Positions 1-5,398 of a stretch of 5,489 nt of DNA are shown piece after piece. The notes under the pieces were generated by a model. That model was not told the DNA's origin. It did no database searches and worked only from the letters and a program-made list of their open reading frames with translations. Source of the DNA: Tardiphaga sp. (GTDB lineage: Bacteria; Pseudomonadota; Alphaproteobacteria; Rhizobiales; Xanthobacteraceae); NCBI GenBank assembly GCA_028290765.1, contig JAQGJF010000791.1, forward strand, positions 1-5,489. The letters run 5' to 3'. Both the position numbers and the translations under genes were made by a program. Every line of letters starts with the position of its first letter. Positions within the stretch are counted from its first letter, which is position 1.

Positions 1-614
1 AAGTGGCTTCGCTGAATATGGTCTAGATCAATTTCGGCCTGTTTCATCTGCTCGACCGCTTCAAGGATTTCAAGCACGAGTGGGAGCCGCAGTTTCTGGA
101 ATCGACGCGCGACCTGGTGTTCCGCAATTCGTTCAAGGATATCGAGTTCATCCTGCAGACCTGCTACAACAACAATACCCGCTTCGAGTTCGAGTGCTAC
201 GACATCGCGCATCTCTACAACCTGAAGCATTTTCTCGATCGCGGCCTGGTCAAGCCGCCGCTGTTCGTGCAGTCGGTGTTCGGCATTCTCGGCGGCATCG
301 GCACCCACCCCGAGGACATCATGCACATGAAGCGAACCGCGGACCGGCTGTTCGGCGACCAGTACCGCTGGTCGGTGCTCGGCGCCGGCGCCTCGCAGAT
401 GCGCATCGCCGCGATGGCGGCCTCGATGGGCGGCAATGTCCGCGTCGGATTGGAAGATTCGCTGTGGCTTGGACCCGGCAAGCTGGCGACCTCGAACGCC
501 GAACAGGTCCGGCTGGTGCGCACGATCATCGAAGGCATGGGTCTGGAGATCGCAACCCCGGACGACGCGCGCGAGATCCTTGCGTTGAAGGGCGCCGATC
601 AGGTTAATTTCTGA
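1..614 (+). pseudogene. Beta-keto acid cleavage enzyme (BKACE / DUF849, Kce-like), 5'-truncated by window, with internal stop
   Basis: This is the C-terminal two thirds of a BKACE-family protein. The family consists of Zn-dependent TIM-barrel enzymes that condense a beta-keto acid with acetyl-CoA to give a CoA ester plus acetoacetate; 3-keto-5-aminohexanoate cleavage enzyme is the type member. Recognisable stretches are FEFECYD (its Glu is a likely Zn ligand), the HLYNL segment, FGILGGIG, HMKRTADRLFG, WSVLGAG, GGNVRVGLEDS and the family ending SNAEQV...EIATPDDAREIL. The reading frame enters open at base 1 as (E)VASLNM, then meets TAG at 24-26, then continues as INFGLF. Family members normally read ASLNMGS-x-NF here, so the frame is right and the stop lies inside the gene. 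No ATG follows closely; the next in-frame candidate start is GTG at 117, well inside the domain. The substrate of this subfamily is not readable from the sequence. It converges on the phosphonate genes and has no evident link to them. Family assignment is strong; whether the gene is really dead depends on the stop being real. Confidence 0.5.
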
Positions 615-623
615 GGCGGGAAT

Positions 624-732
624 CGTAGGGTGGGTTAGACCGGCGATCCGCGCAGCGCGCGGAATCGCTGGTCGTAACCCACCGCAACGTTGCAGCAAGA
701 AGGCGGATTATGCTTCGCTAATCCGTCCTACG
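624..732. repeat. Palindromic dispersed intergenic repeat (GTAGGGTGGGTTA type), possible bidirectional terminator
   Basis: The ends form imperfect 14-bp terminal inverted repeats: CGTAGGGTGGGTTA at 624-637 against the reverse complement of 719-732, matching at 11 of 14 positions. Inside, 629-653 pairs with 657-683 to give a long hairpin: GGTGGGTTA with TAACCCACC, an arm of 10 bp containing one G-U pair, and CCGCGC/GCGCGG around a 3-nt loop, with two unpaired bases on the right arm. A second hairpin is formed by GGCGGATTA (702-710) and TAATCCGTC (719-727). I recall similar GTAGGGTGGGTTAG...CGTAACCCACC units between genes in Bradyrhizobium-like genomes; copy number here is unknown. The element sits between convergent genes, so its RNA could stop transcripts from both sides, although there is no clear U-tract. 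Its last bases overlap the 3' end of the DUF1045 gene. Confidence 0.5.
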
Positions 733-1453
733 AGTCTCCGAGTCCGAAATGCGCCAGCACTCGGAATCGCGAATCCGCATCGTCCTGGCGAAATACCGCG
801 ATCCGATCCACGGCGAGCGTCCGCAGCGCCAGCCTGGCAAACCTCTCGCGCAGCATCGCGACGATCTGTTCGCGCCGCTCCGCCGGCACCCGTCCGGTCA
901 GCGTCATGTGGAAGCGGAACTCCTCCATCACATAAGGATAACCCCAGCGGTCGAGATGATCGACCTGCGTCGCCGTCAGCGCGGACGGATTGCGGCGGGC
1001 GCGATCTTCCGCGCTCAGCGGCGCGCGAAACGAATCAAAATCGCGGACGCAGTCGGCGGCGAGCCGGTTCAGCTCGACCGGCTGTTCCGCCGGCACCACG
1101 GCGATGAAGCCGCTGATCGGATCGACCACAGGCGTCATCACCGGAATCGATCGCGCCGCGCTCGCGAACGCGTCGCAGGCGGCGATGAGATCGGCTTCGG
1201 TCTTGCCGGGGGCCAGCGCGAACGGCGCTTTCAGCGTGGCGTGAAATCCGTATTTGCGAGGGTCCTGCGTCAGGTCGCGCCAGTCCGGCACCGCCTGCAT
1301 GATGCCATCGGGAAACGGCAGCTCATGGCCGCCAAATGCGTCATAGCCGAGGTGACCGGCGCCGAAGCGATCGAGATCGCTGCCGGGCGCCGGCACGAAA
1401 TAGATCGCGTAGCGGGGAGGGGTGGCCATAGTTGCAGAATAGGGCCGGTTCAC
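728..1453 (-). CDS. DUF1045 phosphonate-operon protein, 2H phosphoesterase superfamily
   Basis: This 241-residue protein matches the 'putative phosphonate metabolism protein' family (DUF1045, TIGR03223 type). Two His-x-Thr motifs are visible, HAT at residues 71-73 within YGFHATLKAPF and HMT at 182-184 within FRFHMTLTGRV. This paired spacing is the hallmark of 2H phosphoesterases, which act on cyclic phosphates or 2'-5' linkages. The RYAIYF strand near the N-terminus is typical of the family. There is no signal peptide, so it should be cytoplasmic. It is the last gene of the minus-strand operon. The GTG at 1453 overlaps the phnM stop by 4 nt (GTGA), which suggests coupled translation. An ATG at 1429, nine codons in and closer to the conserved RYAIYF, is an alternative start, but neither start has a strong Shine-Dalgarno sequence. 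The last residue and the TAG stop fall inside the adjoining palindromic repeat. The specific reaction is unproven; opening of a ribose cyclic phosphate is an inference. Confidence 0.5.
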   Translation of the reverse strand: MNRPYSATMATPPRYAIYFVPAPGSDLDRFGAGHLGYDAFGGHELPFPDGIMQAVPDWRDLTQDPRKYGFHATLKAPFALAPGKTEADLIAACDAFASAARSIPVMTPVVDPISGFIAVVPAEQPVELNRLAADCVRDFDSFRAPLSAEDRARRNPSALTATQVDHLDRWGYPYVMEEFRFHMTLTGRVPAERREQIVAMLRERFARLALRTLAVDRIAVFRQDDADSRFRVLAHFGLGDS

Positions 1454-2643
1454 GCCACCGCAACCGCCTTGCGGGGCGCGGCGTGGGCGCGGATCAGCCG
1501 GGTGGCGTCGGTCATATGAACCGGGCGGCCGGCGGCGATGACGGCGACCAGGCGCGGCCGCAGCGGCACTTCGTCATCGACAAGGAGGATGTCGGCGCGG
1601 CGGCCTTCGGCGAGAACACCGCGATCGGCGAGGCCGGCGGCCCGGGCAGGCGCCGCGGAAATCAGCTCCCAGGCCGCTGGCAGTGCAAGCACACCGTCGG
1701 CGACCAGTCGAAATGCGGCCAGCAGCTGCGCCGGGTAATAATAATCGGAGGCCAGCACCGAACACAGGCCTTTGGCGATCATGTCGGCCGCCCGGGTCCA
1801 GCCGGTATGGCTGCCGCCACGCACCACATTGGGCGCGCCGAACACGATGAAGTCGCCGCTCGAGGCCGCCTCGCGCGCGGTTTCCTCGTTGACCGGAAAT
1901 TCGGCGATCGTGACGCCCTGGGCGCGGAACGCCTGGCGCATCGCCGGGCTCTCGTCGTCATGCGACAGCATTCGCACCGAGGCTGAGCGCGCGGCCTCGG
2001 CCAGTCGCGCGATCGAGCCCGGCACTTCATCGGCACGCGCCACGATGCGTTCGACCAGGCGGTCGAATTCCTCGTTCGATATCCCGCAGCGTTGCACCAT
2101 GACGGCGCGCTTCTGCGGCCGGTTCAGGCTGGCGACGATCGAGTTCATGTGATCGTTGAAGGCCAACAGATCGATCCGCCCGTCGCGGATCCACTGCAGG
2201 ATCTCGGCTTCGGCGTCGAGGTTGAAGGTCTCCTGGCGCAGATGGAAGCGCGTGTCCGCCGCCAGCCGGGGTTTGAGGATTTCGATGGCCGACAGCAGAT
2301 GCCGCGCATTGCCGGCGCTGCGCAGCCCGGGCTCCCACGACCAGGTAGTGGCATGAAAGACGGTGGTGATGCCGTTGGCGATGGCCTGCCGGTCGCTGTC
2401 GATCAGGGCTACATCGATCGGAAAATCGACGCCGGGGCGCGGCATCATCTGCCGCTCGAAGGCGTCGCCATGCAGGTCGACGATCCCCGGCAGCACCAGG
2501 AGGCCGCTTGCATCGATGCCGAAGGCGCCGTGTCCGGAACTGGAATCGATCTCGCTGATTTTGCTGCCCTCGATCTGCAGCGAGGTCTCCACGATGTCGT
2601 TGCCGAAAAGGGTCCGGCCGCCTTCGATAAACATGTCCGTCAC
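1450..2643 (-). CDS. phnM: PhnM, alpha-D-ribose 1-methylphosphonate 5-triphosphate diphosphatase
   Basis: This 397-residue cytoplasmic amidohydrolase-superfamily enzyme removes diphosphate from ribose 1-alkylphosphonate 5-triphosphate, giving the 5-phosphate substrate of C-P lyase. Visible features are an N-terminal beta segment (to about residue 50), [13 protein letters not shown] with metal-binding H58 and D60, FHLRQE with H134, AFNDHMN at 161-167, LSHDDES with H228 and DD 229-230, and [14 protein letters not shown] with D300 near the end of the barrel. Length is close to that of known PhnM proteins. The first motif reads HGD, where I recall HTD in the E. coli enzyme, which marks a distinct subgroup. 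The GTG start at 2643 overlaps the upstream acyltransferase stop as GTGA. An ATG three codons in (2634) is the alternative, and an AGGA lies just before the GTG. The 3' end overlaps the next gene by 4 nt, again as GTGA. Function is confident; the exact start is less so. Confidence 0.5.
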   Translation of the reverse strand: MTDMFIEGGRTLFGNDIVETSLQIEGSKISEIDSSSGHGAFGIDASGLLVLPGIVDLHGDAFERQMMPRPGVDFPIDVALIDSDRQAIANGITTVFHATTWSWEPGLRSAGNARHLLSAIEILKPRLAADTRFHLRQETFNLDAEAEILQWIRDGRIDLLAFNDHMNSIVASLNRPQKRAVMVQRCGISNEEFDRLVERIVARADEVPGSIARLAEAARSASVRMLSHDDESPAMRQAFRAQGVTIAEFPVNEETAREAASSGDFIVFGAPNVVRGGSHTGWTRAADMIAKGLCSVLASDYYYPAQLLAAFRLVADGVLALPAAWELISAAPARAAGLADRGVLAEGRRADILLVDDEVPLRPRLVAVIAAGRPVHMTDATRLIRAHAAPRKAVAVA

Positions 2644-3320
2644 GATCCTGCACTTCGTCTTTGGAGCTGCGGGTGGCCAAAGCCGGCCGCGCGCTCATAT
2701 TTATCCAGAAAATCCTCGACCGACAGCTTTCTGAAATCCGGTAGCGCACGGCGCAAGGTCTCGTGGTCCCAGTCCCACCAGGCGAGCTCGGCGAGCCGGT
2801 TGGTCACATCCTCCGAAAACCGGCGCCGGATGGTCCGCGCCGGATTTCCTGCCACGATGGTGTAGGCCGGAACGTCTTTCGTCACAACCGCGCCCGCGGC
2901 GATCACCGCGCCGGTACCGATGCTGCGGCCCGGCAATACGATCGCGCCATGGCCGACCCAGACGTCGTGGCCGATATGAACGCGATGCCCGCGCCGCCAT
3001 TGGAAAAACTCGGCCTCGTCGCTCTCGCCGGGAAAGTAGGCGCTGGCGCGATAGGTGAAATGGGCTTGCGAGGCCCGCTGCATCGGGTGGTTGCCGGGAT
3101 TGATCCTTGTCATCGCGGCAATCGAGCAGAATTTTCCGATGGTCGTATAGGTGATCTGGCTGTCGTTCACGACATAGGAGTAGTCGCCCATCGTCACTTC
3201 GAGCAGGACGGTGCGGGCGCCGACTTCGCAATAGGCCCCGATCTCGGTCTCCCGCAGTTTCGCGGTGGGATCGATCGTCGGCGCGACGCCAAGGATTTTG
3301 TCGAGCGTCTTGTCAGCCAT
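2640..3320 (-). CDS. Hexapeptide-repeat acyltransferase of phosphonate-operon type
   Basis: This 226-residue left-handed beta-helix transferase is of the xenobiotic/chloramphenicol acetyltransferase (LbH_XAT) type and resembles the phosphonate-associated hexapeptide family (TIGR03308 type). Imperfect hexapeptide rungs run from about residues 17-66 (IDPTAK, EIGAYC, TMGDYS, TIGKFC). A loop holding INPGNHPM follows, whose H78 matches the catalytic His position of XAT enzymes. Rungs resume at 113-160 ([19 protein letters not shown] through IVAGNPA). The C-terminal helix contains [19 protein letters not shown], typical of this phn family. Such enzymes move an acetyl group from acetyl-CoA to an amine or hydroxyl; the acceptor here is unknown, and an amino-phosphonate or its breakdown product is an inference from context. 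It is the first gene of the minus operon. I chose ATG 3320 because family homology begins just after it. A GTG at 3356 would add 12 non-homologous residues and leave almost no leader below the Pho box. Confidence 0.5.
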   Translation of the reverse strand: MADKTLDKILGVAPTIDPTAKLRETEIGAYCEVGARTVLLEVTMGDYSYVVNDSQITYTTIGKFCSIAAMTRINPGNHPMQRASQAHFTYRASAYFPGESDEAEFFQWRRGHRVHIGHDVWVGHGAIVLPGRSIGTGAVIAAGAVVTKDVPAYTIVAGNPARTIRRRFSEDVTNRLAELAWWDWDHETLRRALPDFRKLSVEDFLDKYERAAGFGHPQLQRRSAGS

Positions 3321-3389
3321 GGGAGCATCCGGGAGCAGAAGTGCGGCTGCGCGCACGCAGCCGGAACGCGCCCGTCATCGGATGCATTC

Positions 3390-3418
3390 ATGACAGTGTC
3401 GTGACCGTCGCGTGACGG
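3390..3418 (-). promoter_or_regulatory. Triple Pho-box half-sites upstream of acyltransferase-phnM operon
   Basis: Read on the minus strand, three 7-mers lie at exact 11-nt pitch: CCGTCAC (3418-3412), CGGTCAC (3407-3401) and CTGTCAT (3396-3390). The last equals the canonical PhoB half-site and the first two match it at 5 of 7 positions. Spacers are 4 nt (GCGA and GACA). The site ends 69 nt upstream of the ATG at 3320, a normal place for an activator box. PhoB binds such direct repeats under phosphate starvation; binding here is inferred from sequence only. Confidence 0.5.
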
Positions 3419-3471
3419 CGGCGTTCAGTCGCACGGATTTGAGCCCGGTATAACGCCACGCCAGCACATGA

Positions 3472-3489
3472 TTGTCACATCACTGTAAA
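3472..3489 (+). promoter_or_regulatory. Pho-box-like site upstream of phnC
   Basis: TTGTCAC (3472-3478), a 4-nt spacer ATCA and CTGTAAA (3483-3489) form a direct repeat at 11-nt pitch. Each half matches CTGTCAT at 5 of 7 positions. The site ends 47 nt before the phnC ATG, consistent with an activator box covering the -35 region. It points toward phnC, opposite to the triple site on the other strand. Confidence 0.5.
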
Positions 3490-3526
3490 ACCCCGTCGCT
3501 AGCGATAGGTCAAAGTTCTCGTTATC

Positions 3527-3530
3527 GGAG
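3527..3530 (+). promoter_or_regulatory. Ribosome binding site of phnC
   Basis: GGAG lies 6 nt before the ATG at 3537. It supports that start over the in-frame-shifted TTG at 3533. Confidence 0.5.
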
Positions 3531-3536
3531 TCTTGC

Positions 3537-4351
3537 ATGCTCGTGGTCGAAGGTTTGACGTGCCGTTTCGGCACAAAGGCCGCCGTCGACAATGCGTCGT
3601 TTTCAATCGCGCCCGGCGGCTTCGTCGGCGTGATCGGCCGCTCCGGTGCCGGCAAGTCGACGCTGTTGCGGATGATCAACCGGCTGGCCGAGCCGACCGA
3701 AGGCCGGATCCTGTTCGAAGGCCAGGATGTCACGGCGCTGCGCGGCAAGGAGCTGCGGCAATGGCGTTCCCGCTCGGCGATGATCTTCCAGCAGTTCAAT
3801 CTGGTCGGCCGCCTCGATGTGCTGACCAATGTGCTGATGGGGCGCCTGGCCGAAATCCCGTCCTGGCGTCGCTGACGCAGCTTTGGCCCGAGGAGGACAA
3901 GGCGCTGGCGATGTCGGCGCTCGACCAGTTCGACATGGCCTCGCTGGCGGCGCAGCGCGCCGATCAGCTTTCCGGCGGCCAGCAGCAGCGCGTCGCCCTC
4001 GCGCGCGCGCTGGTGCAGGAGCCGGACATCATCCTCGCCGACGAGCCGATCGCCTCGCTCGATCCGCGCAATACCCGAATCGTGATGGATGCGCTGCTGC
4101 GCATCAACAAGCACTTCGGCATCACGGTGATCTGCAACCTGCACTCGCTCGATCTGGCGCGGACCTATTGCGACCGCCTGATCGGCATGGCGTCCGGCCG
4201 GGTGGTGTTCGACGGCGCGCCGGCCGAACTGACCGACCAGATCGCCCGCGAACTCTACGATCTCGAGGCGGACGAAGTGATGGGGTCCGCGCCCGATCGC
4301 GTACCCGCCGGCTCACGAATTCCGGCTCTCGGCACCGCCGCGGCGGCCTGA
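3537..4351 (+). pseudogene. phnC: PhnC, phosphonate ABC transporter ATP-binding protein, frameshifted
   Basis: PhnC is the cytoplasmic ATPase of the phosphonate importer PhnCDE. The first 111 codons read in one frame and contain Walker [10 protein letters not shown] (residues 34-42) and the Q-loop IFQQF (Q85/Q86). That frame stops at TGA 3873-3875, just after PSWRR. From TCG at 3869 the homology resumes in the frame one base back as [11 protein letters not shown]. The C-terminal half, numbered as if repaired, carries the signature LSGGQ (145-149), Walker B IILADE (165-170), the D-loop SLD (174-176) and the switch His in CNLHS (H203). Repaired length is about 271 residues, normal for the family. 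The simplest explanation is one base lost between 3868 and 3869 (expected SWRSL, observed CGTCGCTGA). All other motifs are intact, so this is either a very recent mutation or a sequence error. As written, the product would be an N-terminal fragment of 112 residues without Walker B. The gene starts 47 nt below a Pho-box-like site and precedes phnD by 91 nt. Confidence 0.5.
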
Positions 4352-4367
4352 GTACCGCGTTTGCCAA

Positions 4368-4399
4368 GGCGGCTTGTTGCAGGTCCGCAACCGGCCGCC
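4368..4399 (+). promoter_or_regulatory. Intercistronic RNA hairpin between phnC and phnD
   Basis: GGCGGC (4368-4373) pairs with GCCGCC (4394-4399) and GTTGC (4376-4380) pairs with GCAAC (4387-4391). This gives 11 bp with a 2x2 internal loop and a 6-nt loop. There is no U-tract, so it is not a typical intrinsic terminator. Its place, 16 nt after phnC and 43 nt before phnD, suits a processing or stabilising element that lets the binding protein be made in excess over the ATPase; this role is inferred. Confidence 0.5.
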
Positions 4400-4431
4400 G
4401 CACGTAACCCATAACAAAGCTGCCAACAACC

Positions 4432-4438
4432 AAGAGGA
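4432..4438 (+). promoter_or_regulatory. Ribosome binding site of phnD
   Basis: AAGAGGA sits 4 nt before the ATG at 4443 in an A-rich leader with little apparent structure. It fixes the phnD start and excludes the upstream TTG at 4374, which would put 23 residues in front of the signal peptide. Confidence 0.5.
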
Positions 4439-4442
4439 CGTC

Positions 4443-5384
4443 ATGATCAATCGTCGATTCATTCTCGCCGGCGCCGCGGCGCTGGCCTTTATCGCCACCG
4501 GCGCTTCGGCGCAGGAATGGAAAGCCAAATATCCGGAGCTCACTTTCGCGGTGGTCCCGGCCGAGAACGCCTCGGGCGTCACCGAACGCTGGACCCCGTT
4601 CGTCGCCTATCTCTCCAAGGAACTCGGCGTGAAGGTCAATCTGCGCATCGCCAACGACTACGCCGCGGTGATCGAAGGCCAGCGCTCCGGCAACATCCAG
4701 ATCGCAGCCTACGGTTCGGCGTCGTTCGCGCGGGCCCGGCTGACCGGCGTCAAGACCGACGCCTTCGCCAGCGATCTGAACGCGGATGGCGGCACCGGCT
4801 ATTATTCGATGTTCTTCGTCAAGGCGAGCAGCCCCTACAAGTCGATCGACCAATTGAAGGGCAAGAACCTCGGCCTGGTCGATCCGAATTCGACCTCCGG
4901 CAACAACGTGCCGCGCTTCGAACTCGACAAGATGGGGATCGCCGATGCCGACGCCTATTTCGGCAAGGTGGTGTTCACCGGAAGCCATGAGAACGCGTTG
5001 CTGGCGCTCTCGCAAGGAACCGTCGACGTCGCCGCCAACCAGTGGACCAGCGACGACGACTCCACCCTCGCGCAGATGCTGCGCAAGGGGATGCTGAAGA
5101 GTGCCGACGGCTCGGCGATGAAGAAGGAAGATTTCCGGATCATCCACAAGTCGGCGCCGATCATTGGACCAACCATGTATGCGTACAGTTCGGACCTTCC
5201 CGACGACCTCAAGGCCGCCATCGCCAAGGCGTTCATCGAGTCGCCCACCAAGGACAAGGCCGCTTTCGACCGGCTGTCCGACGGTCAGCGGAAGGGCTTC
5301 CATCCCGCCACCACCAAGGATTGGGATCCGACCATCGACCTGATCAAGTTCGTCGACAATCTGCGCAAGAAGAAGGCGTCCTGA
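4443..5384 (+). CDS. phnD: PhnD, periplasmic phosphonate-binding protein
   Basis: This 313-residue solute-binding protein delivers phosphonates to the PhnCE importer. Residues 1-23 form a signal peptide: positive N-region NRR, hydrophobic core LAGAAALAFIATG, and an ASA-Q cleavage site after residue 23. The mature part shows the PhnD pattern: FAVVPAENASG near the start, IAAYGSASFARA (Y90), DPNSTSGNN with the S150-T151-S152 loop expected to hold the phosphonate group, FTGSHENALLAL with H182, and VDVAANQWTSDDD with D195. These match positions reported as ligand contacts in E. coli PhnD, as I recall them. The C-terminus ends in a Lys-rich helix, as is common in the family. It follows phnC in the same direction with its own strong ribosome binding site, and no lesion is visible. 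An RR pair is present, but the pattern fits Sec better than Tat. Which phosphonate it prefers cannot be told from sequence. Confidence 0.5.
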   Translation: MINRRFILAGAAALAFIATGASAQEWKAKYPELTFAVVPAENASGVTERWTPFVAYLSKELGVKVNLRIANDYAAVIEGQRSGNIQIAAYGSASFARARLTGVKTDAFASDLNADGGTGYYSMFFVKASSPYKSIDQLKGKNLGLVDPNSTSGNNVPRFELDKMGIADADAYFGKVVFTGSHENALLALSQGTVDVAANQWTSDDDSTLAQMLRKGMLKSADGSAMKKEDFRIIHKSAPIIGPTMYAYSSDLPDDLKAAIAKAFIESPTKDKAAFDRLSDGQRKGFHPATTKDWDPTIDLIKFVDNLRKKKAS

Positions 5385-5398
5385 TCGCGGATCGGACC

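Larger units (their letters stand above)
3321..3536. promoter_or_regulatory. Divergent promoter region between the acyltransferase-phnM operon and phnCD
   Basis: This 216-bp gap has no convincing ORF and separates two divergently read phosphonate operons. It contains Pho-box-like direct repeats for each direction, listed separately, roughly 53 bp apart. No strong -10 is evident at the expected distance from either box; PhoB-activated promoters often have poor core elements. A NheI-type GCTAGC palindrome at 3499-3504 lies below the phnC box, with no assigned role. Confidence 0.5.

Noticed and set aside
24..26. TAG read through as pyrrolysine or by a suppressor
   Set aside because: The family position is normally Ser, BKACE proteins are not known to use pyrrolysine, and nothing in the window supports such machinery.
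80..607. Alternative frame in the BKACE region
   Set aside because: It runs in the +2 frame of the BKACE homology and is Arg/Pro-rich without any motif.
2092..2865. Long plus-strand open frame across phnM and the acyltransferase
   Set aside because: It overlaps two recognised genes on the other strand and shows no family motif. The same applies to the plus-strand frames at 749-1519 and 2763-3404.
3449..3454. TATAAC as a -10 element for phnC
   Set aside because: It lies upstream of the Pho box and has no reasonable -35 at 16-18 nt, so it is weak as a promoter call.
3861..3880. Programmed ribosomal frameshift in phnC
   Set aside because: No slippery heptamer and no evident downstream stimulatory structure at TGGCGTCGCTGA. 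PhnC is not known to use frameshifting, so mutation or sequence error is simpler.
3533..4351. TTG at 3533 as a start giving one unbroken phnC-length ORF
   Set aside because: Its first 112 codons are a shadow frame without Walker A. Only the part after 3869 matches PhnC, so it is not an intact gene.
4443..4511. Tat signal on PhnD because of the RR pair
   Set aside because: The residues after RR (FIL) do not follow the RRxFLK pattern well, and the h-region and ASA-Q site fit a Sec signal peptide.
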